A stretch of 64,000 nucleotides of DNA from NCBI RefSeq assembly GCF_013318015.2, contig NZ_CP115841.1, forward strand, positions 372,001 to 436,000, written 5' to 3'. This document shows positions 1 to 9,633 of the stretch, piece after piece. Origin of the DNA: Agrobacterium tumefaciens. Lineage in GTDB: Bacteria; Pseudomonadota; Alphaproteobacteria; Rhizobiales; Rhizobiaceae. The stretch's first letter is position 1, and every line of letters starts with the position of its first letter. The notes beneath the pieces are model-generated. The model searched no databases. It was not told the origin of the DNA and saw nothing but the letters and a program-made list of their open reading frames with translations. The translations under genes and the position numbers were made by a program.

Positions 1-1897
1 CTTTACCGAGAAGCCGGATTCGGATGACAAGCATCAGAACAAGGGGCTTTATGCCGCGATCCTTGGTTCTATCGGCGTCGTCTACGGCGATATCGGCACC
101 AGCCCGCTCTATGCCTTCCGCGAAGCGCTAAAGCCGATCGCCTATGATGGCGTGACGAGAGAAGAAGTCATCGGCCTGACATCCCTGATGATCTGGTCTC
201 TGACGATCATCGTGACGTTCAAATATATCACGCTCCTGCTGCGCGCCGACAATGACGGCGAGGGCGGCACACTCTCGCTTCTGGCGCTGTTGATGAAGAC
301 GGCGGGCACTCACCGCAGCGTTCTCATCGTGCTCGGCCTCATCGGCGCAGCCCTGTTCCTGGGCGATGCCATGATCACGCCGGCGCTATCAGTGCTTTCG
401 GCGGTGGAGGGTCTGAAGCTCGTCACTCCGGCCATGGACGACTTTATTATTCCGATCTCCGTCTGCATTCTCATCGGCCTATTCGCGATCCAATCGCACG
501 GTACGGGAACGGTGGCGAAATTCTTCGGACCGATCACCGCTGTCTGGTTCCTGGTCATGGGTTTAGCCGGCCTCATTCACATCGCCGATGATTTCGGCAT
601 TCTCTATGCCTTCAACCCCTGGCATGCGGTCGAGTTTCTCGCCAATGAAGGCTTTTATGGCATCGTCGTGCTGGGCGCGGTTTTCCTGACGATCACCGGT
701 GCTGAAGCGCTTTATGCCGATCTCGGCCATTTCGGCCGCCGTCCCATCCAGTGGGCATGGTTCTGTCTGGTTTTCCCGGCGCTGACGCTGAATTATCTCG
801 GTCAGGGCGCGCTGGTTCTCAAGGACCCGGCGGCGATGTCCAATCCGTTTTACCTGATGTTCCCGCAATGGGCGATCCTGCCGGCCGTCATTCTTGCGAC
901 CGCCGCCACCATCATCGCCAGCCAGGCGGTTATAACAGGCGCGTTCTCGCTCGTGCGTCAGGCGATCCATCTCGGCTATCTGCCGCGCATGGAAATCCTC
1001 TTCACTTCGGAAACCAATACCGGGCAGATCTATCTTCCTGCCGTCAACACCATCCTGCTGTTCGGCGTCGTCGCACTGGTGCTCACCTTCAAGAGTTCGG
1101 ATGCACTGGCCACCGCCTACGGCATTTCCGTTACCGGCGCGATGGTCGTCACCAGCATGATGTTCTTCGAATTCGTTCGCAAGCGCTGGCAATGGTCCAT
1201 CTGGCTGGCGATTGGCGTGCTGGCGCCGCTTCTGCTGCTGGAACTGATTTTCCTCGGTGCAAACCTGCTCAAGATACATGATGGCGGCTATGTGCCGGTG
1301 TTGCTGGCAATCGCTTTCACCATCATCATGACCACCTGGCAGCGCGGCTCGAAAATCCTCTTCGCCAAAACCCGCCGCAGCGACGTGCCGCTGAAGGCTT
1401 TCGTGGCTTCGGTGGAAAAGGAAAGCGCCCATGCGCCGGTGCGCGTGCCCGGCACAGCGATTTTCCTGACTGGCGATCCGGATGCCGCACCCGCTGCATT
1501 GCTGCACAATCTCAAGCACAACCACGTCCTGCACGACAAGAACGTGATTTTGACGATCCGCACGGAAGACCAGCCGCGCGTCCGTCCCGAAAATCGTTAC
1601 ACACTGACGAAGCTGAGCGATCGTTTTGCCGTGGTCGAACTGCATTTCGGCTTCATGGAAACGCAGAACGTCACCCAGGCGCTCGGTTACCTCAGGCGCA
1701 CGGGTTACAAGTTCGACATCATGTCCACCTCGTTTTATCTCGGTCGCCGCAAGCTGGTGCCGGATCCGAAATCGGGCATGCCCGGCTGGCAGAACCGACT
1801 GTTCATCGCGCTTGCCGAAACGGCCGCCGATCCCTCGGACTACTTCCGCCTTCCGGCCAACCGCGTGGTGGAACTCGGGTCTCACGTCGTCGTCTGA
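1..1897 (+). CDS. kup: Kup-type potassium uptake protein (5' end cut by window edge)
   Basis: Potassium/proton symporter of the KUP/HAK family in the inner membrane. The frame is open from base 2, and the residues read there include [18 protein letters not shown], the family's N-terminal signature, so only a few codons lie outside the window. The visible 631 residues match the usual length of about 620-630. About 12 hydrophobic segments fill the first two thirds (for example around [14 protein letters not shown] and [16 protein letters not shown]), followed by a soluble C-terminal domain of about 170 residues typical of Kup. An internal ATG at 152 is not the real start because the conserved N-terminus lies upstream of it. 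Seen: signature, length, hydrophobicity. Inferred: potassium specificity. Confidence 0.96.
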   Translation, partial: FTEKPDSDDKHQNKGLYAAILGSIGVVYGDIGTSPLYAFREALKPIAYDGVTREEVIGLTSLMIWSLTIIVTFKYITLLLRADNDGEGGTLSLLALLMKTAGTHRSVLIVLGLIGAALFLGDAMITPALSVLSAVEGLKLVTPAMDDFIIPISVCILIGLFAIQSHGTGTVAKFFGPITAVWFLVMGLAGLIHIADDFGILYAFNPWHAVEFLANEGFYGIVVLGAVFLTITGAEALYADLGHFGRRPIQWAWFCLVFPALTLNYLGQGALVLKDPAAMSNPFYLMFPQWAILPAVILATAATIIASQAVITGAFSLVRQAIHLGYLPRMEILFTSETNTGQIYLPAVNTILLFGVVALVLTFKSSDALATAYGISVTGAMVVTSMMFFEFVRKRWQWSIWLAIGVLAPLLLLELIFLGANLLKIHDGGYVPVLLAIAFTIIMTTWQRGSKILFAKTRRSDVPLKAFVASVEKESAHAPVRVPGTAIFLTGDPDAAPAALLHNLKHNHVLHDKNVILTIRTEDQPRVRPENRYTLTKLSDRFAVVELHFGFMETQNVTQALGYLRRTGYKFDIMSTSFYLGRRKLVPDPKSGMPGWQNRLFIALAETAADPSDYFRLPANRVVELGSHVVV

Positions 1898-1918
1898 TTA
1901 TTAGAAGGTGGTTACACA

Positions 1919-1951
1919 TTAACGTGAAGCCGCGCCCGCGCGCGGCGTTAA
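1919..1951 (+). terminator. GC-rich hairpin downstream of kup
   Basis: Seven-base stem GCCGCGC/GCGCGGC with a 4-base loop, extended across a small bulge by TTAAC/GTTAA. It lies 22 bases after the kup stop. There is no T-run, so it may be a weak terminator or an mRNA 3'-end stabiliser. Confidence 0.35.
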
Positions 1952-2043
1952 CCAAGCATCAAGGTTAATAAGAGATTCTCGAACACCTGTAACAAATATG
2001 GTTCCTGGTGTTCGGAGTGCTGGTTTTGCGTTCGAAAAGAGTA

Positions 2044-3195
2044 ATGCGTCGTCGGTCCTTTGCGTCCCTTCAGGCATGGACCTCACCCGTTGTCTTCGGC
2101 CTTGCTGCCTGGCTCGTCTTTCCTTCCATTGCCGCACGCGCTGATTTGGCCTCCCTGCTGGCAGGGCTGGACAATGGCGGCGAGCAATGGCGCATGGTGC
2201 TGACCGCGTCTCCGGCAGGCTCTGTCCATAATGCCTCGCTTACCTTTAACGATGCGGAAGGGGAGGCGGCGTTGCATGGCAGCGGCATGACGCTGCCCGA
2301 TGGCCGCAAGGTTGCTTTCGTCACCAACAAGAAGGGTGACGAGACGACACCCGACAGCGAGCGCGTCAACCGTGCCGCCAAAAAGGGTCGCATCGTCGCA
2401 ACCGAAATCATGCAGCCGCCAAAGGCCTTCACCGCCGGTTCCGTGCTGGAACGCACCAGCATGCTGGATATAGAGCCGCTGAAGCGCAAGGACCGCACGG
2501 CTTTCGTGAAACCGAAACGCGGCAGCGACGTCAAACTTGCCTCCTTCTATTTCCGCCGTGAAGAAAAGAAGGCGGACAAAAGCGTCTCTCCGATGCTGGC
2601 GGAACTCGTCACCAACAGGACTCCCGATATTCTCGCCACGGCTTACGCGCCGGCCGAACCGGACTTCGCCCGTGAATCGCCGTTCGACGCCATTCTGAAA
2701 AAGCCGGAGGCCGGCCGCTTCGTGCCGTTGATCGGCGCGGACGATCACGCATGGGCGGCAACGCCGCTGCCCGCTGCCGTGTTTTCCGCAGCCGAACAGC
2801 AATGCCTCGCATCCGGCATATATTTCGAGGCGCGCGGTGAATCGGTCAAGGGACAGGCGGCGGTGGCACAGGTGATCCTTAACCGCGTGCGCAACCCCGC
2901 TTATCCGAAAACCATCTGCGGTGTGGTTTATCAGAACAAGGACTGGCGCAACCGCTGCCAGTTCTCCTTCGCCTGCGACAATATAAAGGACCGGGTGAAT
3001 TCCGAACGTCACTGGAAAATGGCCCGCGAAGTGGCCATGGCAACCACCGCCGGCAAAATCTGGCTGACGGAAGTGGGCTCGGCGACTCACTATCATGCCG
3101 TCTATGTTCGTCCCGCCTGGGGAAAATCCATGAAGAAGGTCGGCAGGATTGGCTTGCACGTCTTTTATCGAACCTATGGTGGCGGCTGGAGCTGA
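2044..3195 (+). CDS. Secreted SleB-type cell wall hydrolase
   Basis: Probable peptidoglycan hydrolase. The C-terminal 130 residues (about 251-383) form a SleB/Hydrolase_2 domain with the characteristic YFEARGE stretch (catalytic Glu about residue 262), then QVILNRVRNP and CQFSFACD. The N-terminus MRRRSFASLQ followed by a hydrophobic run ending in AARAD looks like a signal peptide, so the enzyme should act in the periplasm. The 200 residues between are of low complexity and unknown role. I chose ATG 2044 because it directly precedes the signal peptide; a GTG at 2008 would add 12 residues. In other bacteria SleB relatives act as lytic transglycosylases or amidases; which applies here is open. 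Confidence 0.85.
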   Translation: MRRRSFASLQAWTSPVVFGLAAWLVFPSIAARADLASLLAGLDNGGEQWRMVLTASPAGSVHNASLTFNDAEGEAALHGSGMTLPDGRKVAFVTNKKGDETTPDSERVNRAAKKGRIVATEIMQPPKAFTAGSVLERTSMLDIEPLKRKDRTAFVKPKRGSDVKLASFYFRREEKKADKSVSPMLAELVTNRTPDILATAYAPAEPDFARESPFDAILKKPEAGRFVPLIGADDHAWAATPLPAAVFSAAEQQCLASGIYFEARGESVKGQAAVAQVILNRVRNPAYPKTICGVVYQNKDWRNRCQFSFACDNIKDRVNSERHWKMAREVAMATTAGKIWLTEVGSATHYHAVYVRPAWGKSMKKVGRIGLHVFYRTYGGGWS

Positions 3196-3332
3196 TACCA
3201 CCGCCAATTTGTCGCAATTTGCGTGTCAAAAATGCCGATTCCCGGGGGAAACATCGTCGACAAACGGCGATTTGGCGTTAAGCCTTTGTTTTCAAATATT
3301 TAATTTGTGAAAAAACAAGCTTCGCCAGTGCC

Positions 3333-3361
3333 TTGACTAGCGAAGCCCCTAAAACTATGTT
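3333..3361 (+). promoter_or_regulatory. sigma70-type promoter of the F0 ATP synthase operon
   Basis: TTGACT at 3333-3338 and TATGTT at 3356-3361 are separated by exactly 17 bases, a near-consensus -35/-10 pair. It is the only strong candidate in the 270-base gap between the hydrolase gene and atpI, about 105 bases upstream of the atpI start. Confidence 0.65.
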
Positions 3362-3465
3362 GCGCGCGACTTCAGAGCGGGCTGGAACAGGCTTAATCCG
3401 TCACCGTTTACAACTCCAAAGGGTTCTGGCATGGCTGGAACGGAGAAAATGGGTGGGATTTTAAG

Positions 3466-3831
3466 ATGACTGGCAACCGTGACGATAGTCTGGACGAGCG
3501 TCGCAAGCGCCTTGCCGAAGAGTTGGCAAAGGTGAAGGCGGAGGATGAGGCGGAAGTGAGGGCGGAGACCAATGCCGCGGAAAGCCGGAAAGGCTTTGCG
3601 ATGGCGGTGAAGCTCTCATCGGAGTTCATTTCGGCCATCGTGGTCGGCGCTATGCTGGGTTATCTTCTGGACTATTTTGTCGGCACGACGCCGTGGGGGA
3701 TGATCGTTCTTCTTCTTCTCGGTTTCTGCGCAGGCGTATTGAATGTGTTGCGCTCCACGGGCGCGGTGGCAAAGCCGCCGCTGCTTGAGAGAGCCGACAA
3801 GCGAGACGAGGGTGGAAAAGACGGCGTTTAA
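3466..3831 (+). CDS. atpI: ATP synthase protein I (AtpI)
   Basis: Small membrane protein of 121 residues at the head of the F0 operon. Residues 1-45 are charged and helical (rich in K, E, R), followed by two membrane segments around FISAIVVGAMLGYLLDYFVG and MIVLLLLGFCAGVLNVLR. AtpI is an assembly factor that helps form the c-ring and is not part of the finished enzyme. Its position just before atpB and its length support the call. The ATG follows a GGGATTTTAAG leader, a modest binding site. Confidence 0.93.
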   Translation: MTGNRDDSLDERRKRLAEELAKVKAEDEAEVRAETNAAESRKGFAMAVKLSSEFISAIVVGAMLGYLLDYFVGTTPWGMIVLLLLGFCAGVLNVLRSTGAVAKPPLLERADKRDEGGKDGV

Positions 3832-3891
3832 GCTGTTTTTTCTTGCAGTTGAGATGCCGCCATGAGCGGCGACAGGTAAAGAGGGCAGCCG

Positions 3892-4641
3892 GTGGCAAAC
3901 GATCCGACCCATCAGTTCTTGGTGCAGCCGATCATTCCGATCGAAATTGGCGGCGTCGATTTTTCCTTCACCAATGCGTCGCTTTTCATGGTCGCGACCG
4001 TGGCCGCCGCTTCCGGTTTCCTTTATTTCGCAACGTCGAGCCGCGGTCTGATCCCGACCCGCATGCAGTCCGTTGCTGAAATGTCCTATGAATTCATCGC
4101 CTCCATGCTGCGCGAAGGCGCCGGCAAAAAGGGCATGGTGTTCTTCCCATTCGTATTCTCGCTGTTCATGTTCGTGCTGACTGCGAACCTTCTCGGCATG
4201 TTCCCGTATTTCTTCACGGTCACCAGCCAGATCATCGTCACCTTCGCGCTTGCCTGCCTCGTCATTGGCACGGTCGTCGTTTACGGTTTCTACAAGCACG
4301 GTCTGCATTTCTTCGGCATCTTCGCACCTTCTGGCGTGCCGAAGGCGCTTTTGCCGCTTGTCGCGTCAATTGAAATGATTTCGTTCCTGTCGCGTCCGAT
4401 CAGCCTTTCCGTTCGTCTCTTCGCGAACATGCTGGCTGGCCACATCACGCTCAAGGTTTTCGCAGGCTTCGTCGCCTCCATGGGTGCGCTCGGCGCGCTC
4501 GGTATCGGCGGTGCAGTCCTGCCTCTCATCATGACGGTCGCAATGACCGCTCTCGAATTTCTCGTTGCCTTCCTGCAGGCTTATGTGTTCGCGGTACTGA
4601 CTTGCATGTACCTGAACGACGCCGTGCATGGTGGTCACTGA
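3892..4641 (+). CDS. atpB: F0F1 ATP synthase subunit a
   Basis: Integral membrane subunit that forms the proton half-channels next to the c-ring. The conserved [12 protein letters not shown] motif carries the essential arginine (about residue 175), equivalent to Arg210 in E. coli. At 249 residues with five or more hydrophobic segments it has the normal alphaproteobacterial length. It starts with GTG at 3892, preceded by AGAGGG; no in-frame ATG fits the expected N-terminus. A five-codon reading frame beginning ATGAGCGGC lies just upstream (3862) and is probably meaningless. Second gene of the F0 operon. Confidence 0.97.
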   Translation: MANDPTHQFLVQPIIPIEIGGVDFSFTNASLFMVATVAAASGFLYFATSSRGLIPTRMQSVAEMSYEFIASMLREGAGKKGMVFFPFVFSLFMFVLTANLLGMFPYFFTVTSQIIVTFALACLVIGTVVVYGFYKHGLHFFGIFAPSGVPKALLPLVASIEMISFLSRPISLSVRLFANMLAGHITLKVFAGFVASMGALGALGIGGAVLPLIMTVAMTALEFLVAFLQAYVFAVLTCMYLNDAVHGGH

Positions 4642-4714
4642 GAAGTAAAGTCGCTGGCCCCGGCAACGGGCGCCAAAAGATAGCCGCAACAACCAATATC
4701 TCAAGGAGTCTCAC

Positions 4715-4942
4715 ATGGAAGCGGAAGCAGCAAAGTACATCGGCGCAGGTCTCGCATGCCTCGGCATGGCTGGTACGTCCCTCGCACTCGGCCGTATCTT
4801 CGGTGATTACCTCTCCGGTGCACTGCGCAACCCCTCTGCTGCCGACAGCCAGTTCGGCCGTCTGGTATTCGGCTTCGCCGTTACGGAAGCTCTGGGCATC
4901 TTCTCGCTGCTCGTAGCTCTCCTTCTCCTGTTCGCTGTCTAA
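4715..4942 (+). CDS. atpE: F0F1 ATP synthase subunit c
   Basis: The 75-residue hairpin protein whose multimer forms the rotating c-ring. The first helix is glycine-rich (IGAGLACLGMAGTSLALG), the polar loop contains RNP, and the second helix carries the proton-binding glutamate at residue 58 (AVTEALGIF). A strong AAGGAG binding site lies 8 bases before the ATG, and a stable hairpin follows the stop, both in keeping with the many c copies needed per complex. Confidence 0.98.
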   Translation: MEAEAAKYIGAGLACLGMAGTSLALGRIFGDYLSGALRNPSAADSQFGRLVFGFAVTEALGIFSLLVALLLLFAV

Positions 4943-4958
4943 TAACGGCATCAGGTCT

Positions 4959-4993
4959 GGATCACGGCTCGCGCAAATTGCGTGCCGTGATCC
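4959..4993 (+). other. Strong RNA hairpin between atpE and atpF'
   Basis: Perfect 10-base stem GGATCACGGC/GCCGTGATCC enclosing a 15-base loop that itself holds CGC/GCG. It starts 17 bases after the atpE stop and is followed by TTCGCATTTGC rather than a T-run. This position inside an operon suggests an mRNA processing, stabilising or partial-termination element that raises subunit c output relative to the downstream b subunits (inference). Confidence 0.6.
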
Positions 4994-5023
4994 TTCGCAT
5001 TTGCAGTCCCCCTGGAGGTGAGC

Positions 5024-5665
5024 ATGTTCGTGACCGAGGCTTATGCCCAGTCAGCACCGACCGTAGGTGAAACGCATACGGAAACTCCGGCTGTCGGCCA
5101 GCCGCAACCGGAAGCCACGCACACGGAAACCGGTGTAGCGCACGGCGCCGAACACGGTGCTTCCGGCGTTTTCCCGCCGTTCGACCAGTCTACTTATGCA
5201 TCGCAGGTCCTGTGGCTGGCGATCACGTTCGGCCTTTTCTACCTGCTCATGCAGAAGGTCATCGTTCCTCGCGTCGGCGGCATTCTTGAAAACCGTCATG
5301 GGCGCATTGCACAGGATCTCGATGAAGCGGCACGGCTGAAAAGCGAAGCCGACGCAGCCGTCGAAACCTATGAAAAAGAACTCGCGGCAGCCCGCGCCAA
5401 GGCAAGCTCGATAGGCTCCGCGGCACGTGACGCCGCCAAGGCGAAAGCCGATGCCGACCGCGTCGCTATCGAAGCCGGACTTGCCGAGAAGCTTGCCGCC
5501 GCCGAAAAGCGCATTGCGGGTATCAGGGATCAGGCATTCGCGGATGTCGGCGCCATTGCCGAGGAAACCGCGACCGCAATCGTTGACCAGCTGGTTGGCG
5601 CCAAGGTCAAGGATGCCGACGTCAAGGCCGCCATTGCAGCCGCTTCGACTGTGAAGGGAGCCTGA
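5024..5665 (+). CDS. atpF': F0F1 ATP synthase subunit b'
   Basis: Peripheral stalk subunit. The N-terminal 58 residues are an unusual extension rich in T, E, H and A; one membrane segment follows (about 60-80, [18 protein letters not shown]), then a long charged, alanine-rich coiled coil to residue 213. Alphaproteobacteria carry two b-type subunits, b' and b, encoded in tandem as here. I chose ATG 5024 because GGAGG lies 5 bases before it; a GTG at 5018 overlaps that binding site. It ends one base before atpF starts. Confidence 0.93.
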   Translation: MFVTEAYAQSAPTVGETHTETPAVGQPQPEATHTETGVAHGAEHGASGVFPPFDQSTYASQVLWLAITFGLFYLLMQKVIVPRVGGILENRHGRIAQDLDEAARLKSEADAAVETYEKELAAARAKASSIGSAARDAAKAKADADRVAIEAGLAEKLAAAEKRIAGIRDQAFADVGAIAEETATAIVDQLVGAKVKDADVKAAIAAASTVKGA

Positions 5666-5666
5666 T

Positions 5667-6152
5667 ATGGCGTTTGATGCATCATTTTTCGCTCTTGTCG
5701 GTCTTGTCCTTTTCTTCGTCCTGATCGCCTATCTCAAGGTTCCGGGCATGCTCTCAAAGTCTCTGGACGAGCGCGCACAGAACATTCAGGACGAACTGGC
5801 CGAAGCCAAGCGTCTGCGCGAAGAGGCACAGCACCTGCTGGCCGAATACCAGCGCAAGCGCAAGGAAGCCGAAGCTGAAGCCGCAGGCATCGTTGCCGCT
5901 GCCGAACGCGAAGCGGCCGCCCTGACCGCCGAAGCCAAGCAGAAGACGGAAGAATTCGTCGTCCGCCGCACGGCCTTGTCGGAACAGAAGATCAAGCAGG
6001 CCGAAGAAGACGCCATCGGCGCCGTTCGTGCCGCCGCCGTGGACATCGCCATTGCAGCTTCCGAGAAGCTCATTGCCGAAAAGACCACCGCTGCCGCAAA
6101 GGCCAAACTTTTCGCCAACACCATTGGCGAAGTGAAGTCGAAGCTGAACTAA
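5667..6152 (+). CDS. atpF: F0F1 ATP synthase subunit b
   Basis: Second peripheral stalk subunit, 161 residues. It has a membrane anchor at residues 5-25 (FFALVGLVLFFVLIAYL) and a long coiled coil with many A, E, K and R. It starts one base after the b' stop (translationally coupled) and has its own GGGAG site in the end of atpF'. It is the last gene of the F0 operon, followed by a clear terminator. The F1 genes are not in this window, as is usual in alphaproteobacteria, where F0 and F1 operons are separate. Confidence 0.96.
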   Translation: MAFDASFFALVGLVLFFVLIAYLKVPGMLSKSLDERAQNIQDELAEAKRLREEAQHLLAEYQRKRKEAEAEAAGIVAAAEREAAALTAEAKQKTEEFVVRRTALSEQKIKQAEEDAIGAVRAAAVDIAIAASEKLIAEKTTAAAKAKLFANTIGEVKSKLN

Positions 6153-6170
6153 GTTCATCTCGGGCTATTC

Positions 6171-6207
6171 AAAACCCCTCCGGCACCCGCCGCGAGGGGT
6201 TTTTTGT
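6171..6207 (+). terminator. Rho-independent terminator of the F0 operon
   Basis: Stem AACCCCTC (6173-6180) and GAGGGGTT (6194-6201) with a 13-base loop, followed by TTTTTGTTTT. It begins about 20 bases after the atpF stop. Confidence 0.88.
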
Positions 6208-6370
6208 TTTATGCCTCAACCACGGGCGGTGTTGGCAAGCTCGCGGTTGCACACTGTGGTGCCGGCTTGCCGCGTGTCTATCGATGTCTGTCGACCTTTG
6301 GAGAAAAAGCATCGGCTTTGAGGACTGGATGCTGGCCGGCAATTCGCGGCGGCCAATTTGTCGAGGCTTG

Positions 6371-7051
6371 TTAAGTGATCGCGGGATAGATTGTCTTGGC
6401 CTCGAGCGCTATCAGCACCGCCAGTACAAAAGCTGCCGCGGTGGCAACCAGAAATGCGCCACTGAAAGCCAGGCCTGCTTTCGCGACACCCAAGCCAAGA
6501 TCCTGCATCAGCCATCGTATCTGTGCCTGCGCATACCAGATCGTGGCGAGCGCGATAATGGCGAGCCCGAACGTAAGGCCATGTTCCAGAGGCATGGATG
6601 CAAAATCGAAACCCAGAACCAGGACAAATGTAAACGGCGCAGCCACGTAACATTGGCTGAAGAACGGCGGACGCAGGGAGTTTCGGGTGATCCTCACCCG
6701 TTTCCACCGCAGAAGCGTGACGGCCATACACAGCGGATAAATCCCGAATATAACGCCACGCGCTATGAGCAGGTTCGAACCCGAACCAAGCTCCCGGGCG
6801 GCCAATGTGGGATCGTAAATGGTCGGAAGGGAGGCGGAGAGCCCCTGCGAAAATAGCAGAGTGATCAGGAGGAAGAGGGGTGGACTCAGTGTGTCGTCAT
6901 ACTGGTCCTCGAGCCGATCCGCGAGTTCGCTATCGGCGTAGCGCATCATGCTGAGCGGTGCGACGACCGATCGCCACATTGTCAGCGGATAGAAGAGGAG
7001 CCATGAAACCAGCTCGTAGAGAAGTTCCTCGAGCGACTTCAACAGTTTCAT
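6371..7051 (-). CDS. Integral membrane protein of unknown function
   Basis: A 226-residue protein from ATG 7051 (MKLLKSLEELLYELVSW). About five hydrophobic stretches are visible: after LSPPLFLLITLLFSQ, around GVIFGIYPLCMAVTLL, PFTFVLVLGFDF, TFGLAIIALATIWY and the C-terminal AFLVATAAAFVLAVLIAL. The N-terminal 60 residues carry a charged segment (YADSELADRLEDQYDD). I do not recognise the family with certainty; YIP1-like or permease-like membrane proteins are possible. A longer frame to 7162 exists, but ATG 7051 is preceded by GGGAGAAGAG. Monocistronic on the minus strand, convergent with the atp operon. Confidence 0.7.
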   Translation of the reverse strand: MKLLKSLEELLYELVSWLLFYPLTMWRSVVAPLSMMRYADSELADRLEDQYDDTLSPPLFLLITLLFSQGLSASLPTIYDPTLAARELGSGSNLLIARGVIFGIYPLCMAVTLLRWKRVRITRNSLRPPFFSQCYVAAPFTFVLVLGFDFASMPLEHGLTFGLAIIALATIWYAQAQIRWLMQDLGLGVAKAGLAFSGAFLVATAAAFVLAVLIALEAKTIYPAIT

Positions 7052-7197
7052 GAAATCCAAATCTCTTCTCCCAAAGCCCGTCAAGTCCACGCATTGAGAT
7101 AGAATTCTACCAGTGGAGACGGAGATCGTCACCTCATGGCAGGGCGCTGAAATCCGGGGCAAGGCCGCATTCGCCGCTTCAGGATCGTGGTTTTCGA

Positions 7198-7851
7198 TCA
7201 GTCCTGTTTCAGCGGCCTGAAACTCATCCGGTGCAGCGGGCAGGGGCCATGGCTTTCTATGGCGCGCAGGTGGGCTGGTGTGCCGTAACCCGCATGGCCT
7301 TCGAAACCATAGGAGCTGTGCACTACACCGGCCCGTTCCATCATCCGGTCACGGGTCACCTTGGCGATGATCGAAGCGGCGGCGATTGAGAGGGAGCGGG
7401 AATCGCCCTTGATGACTGCCTTTGACTCGCAGGTGATGCCCGGCGGCTTGTCGCGGCCATCTGCCAGCACGAGGGCTGGGGAGATTTCGAGGCCGAGTAC
7501 GGCGCGACGCATCGCGTCGAGGCTGGCGCGCAGGATATTCATGGTGTCGATAAGGCCGGGGCCGGAGGAGGCGACGGAAACGATCGATGTTTCCATGATT
7601 TGCAGAAACAGGCTTTCCCGTTTCAGCTTGGTCAGTTTCTTGGAATCGTCAAGACCACCAGGAATATTGTCGGGATCGAGAATGACAGCTGCCGCAACCA
7701 CTGGTCCCGCGAGAGGCCCCCGGCCTGCCTCATCCGTGCCGGCCACGGGCCAAAGCCCCTTCTTCCTCGCTTCAAGTTCGAAGGAGAAATCGGGGCCCGT
7801 ATCGGCGAGATCAAAGAGGGCAGGAGAATCGGGTGTGGTGCGGCGTTTCAT
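7198..7851 (-). CDS. rnhB: Ribonuclease HII
   Basis: Endonuclease that nicks RNA in RNA/DNA hybrids, including single misincorporated ribonucleotides. The RNase HII signature [19 protein letters not shown] carries the metal ligands Asp40 and Glu41; [16 protein letters not shown] and [18 protein letters not shown] follow in the family order. From ATG 7851 the protein is 217 residues. An upstream in-frame extension to 7944 is rich in arginine and proline and unlike the family, so it is left out. Lies downstream of the radical SAM gene on the same strand, separated by 336 bases. Confidence 0.96.
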   Translation of the reverse strand: MKRRTTPDSPALFDLADTGPDFSFELEARKKGLWPVAGTDEAGRGPLAGPVVAAAVILDPDNIPGGLDDSKKLTKLKRESLFLQIMETSIVSVASSGPGLIDTMNILRASLDAMRRAVLGLEISPALVLADGRDKPPGITCESKAVIKGDSRSLSIAAASIIAKVTRDRMMERAGVVHSSYGFEGHAGYGTPAHLRAIESHGPCPLHRMSFRPLKQD

Positions 7852-8187
7852 GCGGCAGAAACTTGCACACACACCCGATCTCCTGCAAGCCCCCGGAAGC
7901 GGGCGATGACGGGCGCGGCCAGCCGGGTCAAGGGGCGTGGCCAACCGTGCCCCTTAGGTCGTCATGACCTTTGATCCTCCAACGGGGCGGCGGAGGAAAA
8001 ACGATCGCACGCGAGGCGGCGGGTTCCGGGGGTGATGTCCGACGGGCCAGGGAAACCCGCCGGGCATTTCGTCAAGAGCATGGCCCCGTCAACAGGAAAG
8101 GGCTGCCACTCCTTATGTGTCTGCACCGCTGGGTATCGTTGCGCGCATCGTAATGCGCCTTCGATCGGCCAAGCGGGCCTCATATTT
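7852..8187. other. Gene-free gap between rnhB and radical SAM gene
   Basis: 336 bases without a convincing gene. It is GC-rich and must hold the rnhB promoter on the minus strand, but I see no clear -35/-10 pair. A GTTCC with AACG 19 bases before it is too widely spaced to be a minus-strand general-stress promoter. Confidence 0.4.
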
Positions 8188-9345
8188 TCAAAGCAGCGAC
8201 AATTGCACGCCGGCACCTCCCGGCGGCACGAAGATATCGTCGCGCAGGTTAATGCCGCGGCGGATGAGGCCAAGCCGTTTCGTCGCCATTTCGAAACGCC
8301 TGCCGATCTGCCATGCATAGGGACCAGCACCCTTCATGCGTTTTCCGAATTCCGCATCGTAATCCTTGCCGTCGCGCATGGAGCGCACCAGCGACATGAC
8401 ATGCCGGTAGCGGTCCGGATAGTTGCGCAGCAGCCAGTCGCGGAAGAGGGGGCTGACCTCCAGCGGCAGGCGCAGCAGCACATAGGAGGCCTCCGTTGCG
8501 CCAGCGGCCTTGCCGGCTTCGAGAATGCGTTCGATCTCATGATCGTTGAGTGCGGGAATGACAGGTGCCATCATCACCGCCACGGGAATGCCGGCATCCG
8601 TCAGCGCCTTGACCGCTTCCAGCCGCTTTTCGGGCGTGGCGGCGCGCGGTTCCATGCTGCGTGCCAGCTTGCGGTCCAGCGTCGTCACGGAAATACCAAC
8701 CTTGACGAGACCTTTCTTGGCCATGGGCGCGAGAATATCGATATCCCGCTTGATCAGGGCCGATTTGGTGACGATGGCGACGGGATGGTCGGCCTTTGCC
8801 AGCACTTCCAGTATCTGCCGCATGATCCGCCATTCGCGCTCGATCGGCTGATAGGGGTCGGTATTGGTGCCGATGGCAATGACGCGCGGCTTGTAGCCGG
8901 GCTTCGCCAGCTCCCTTTCGAGCAGCTTTGCCGCATCCGGCTTGGCGAAAAGCTTCGCCTCGAAATCCAGCCCCGCAGAGAGCCCCATATAGCTGTGCGT
9001 CGGACGGGCGAAACAGTAGATGCAGCCATGTTCGCAGCCGCGATAGGGATTGATGGAACGGTCGAAAGGGATGTCAGGCGATTCGTTTCGGCTGATGATG
9101 CTGCGCGGCTTTTCCACCTGCACTTCGGTGCGGAACTCCGGCAGCTCCTCGAGGGTCTGCCAGCCATCGTCGAAAACCTCCCGCTGCAGGGCCTCGAAGC
9201 GCCCGCCCGGGTTAAGTCCGGCACCACGCCCGCGACGACGGTCGATCTCGATGCGCAGGCCCGACGCATCGGCCAGCGCATTGGCAATGTCAGGCGTATG
9301 GCTCGGCTGGAAAGCAGCCTGCCCCGAAAGCGTATGGTCTCTCAT
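8188..9345 (-). CDS. PA0069-type radical SAM protein
   Basis: Radical S-adenosylmethionine enzyme of the SPL-like group. The 4Fe-4S ligands form a C-x3-C-x2-C motif, Cys104, Cys108 and Cys111 in YRGCEHGCIYCFARP. Other conserved parts are GTNTDPYQPIERE and VTKSALIKRDIDIL. At 385 residues it has the family's normal length. The start at 9345 has GGGAG 8 bases upstream. The reaction is unknown; the similarity to spore photoproduct lyase describes the fold and does not show DNA repair activity. Confidence 0.88.
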   Translation of the reverse strand: MRDHTLSGQAAFQPSHTPDIANALADASGLRIEIDRRRGRGAGLNPGGRFEALQREVFDDGWQTLEELPEFRTEVQVEKPRSIISRNESPDIPFDRSINPYRGCEHGCIYCFARPTHSYMGLSAGLDFEAKLFAKPDAAKLLERELAKPGYKPRVIAIGTNTDPYQPIEREWRIMRQILEVLAKADHPVAIVTKSALIKRDIDILAPMAKKGLVKVGISVTTLDRKLARSMEPRAATPEKRLEAVKALTDAGIPVAVMMAPVIPALNDHEIERILEAGKAAGATEASYVLLRLPLEVSPLFRDWLLRNYPDRYRHVMSLVRSMRDGKDYDAEFGKRMKGAGPYAWQIGRRFEMATKRLGLIRRGINLRDDIFVPPGGAGVQLSLL

Positions 9346-9534
9346 CTGGATGCTCCCAGGGTGCCGCACGCCTCTCAAGGCAAGCCAACGCCCTAAACCG
9401 TTTCCACTCGAACCGGCGTTTCATTGCCTCTTCGAATGATTAAATTCCTACCGCAGAAACGAGAACATTACAAGAACAAAAAATGCAAAATCGATAGCTG
9501 GCAGACCCGCGGCCGGGGTCTTGTTTGTATCAAT

Positions 9535-9550
9535 CCCACCTGAAGGTGGG
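9535..9550. repeat. Perfect 16-base palindrome
   Basis: CCCACCT-GA-AGGTGGG in an AT-rich divergent gap, 85 bases upstream of the glycosyltransferase start. It could be an operator for that gene or for the radical SAM gene. Confidence 0.4.
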
Positions 9551-9633
9551 CTAGAGTTAAGCCTGAACGGTCGCGGATTTTCTGACATCCAGTGCAGTGG
9601 CAATTTATTGTGCGATGCGTTAGAGCTATGCAT

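Noticed and set aside
563..1885. 440-codon open frame on the minus strand opposite kup
   Set aside because: Antisense of kup; no family features.
1923..1970. CtrA sites (TTAA-N7-TTAA) near the kup end
   Set aside because: The TTAA pairs are 13 or more bases apart.
8000..8028. AACG and GTTCC as a minus-strand stress promoter for rnhB
   Set aside because: Spacer of 19 bases, outside the allowed 16-17.
7962..8330. 122-codon minus-strand frame in the rnhB/radical SAM gap
   Set aside because: Overlaps the radical SAM gene in another frame; no binding site and no domain.
8032..9396. 454-codon open frame on the plus strand opposite the radical SAM gene
   Set aside because: The minus strand shows a complete radical SAM protein with its cysteine motif; this frame has none.
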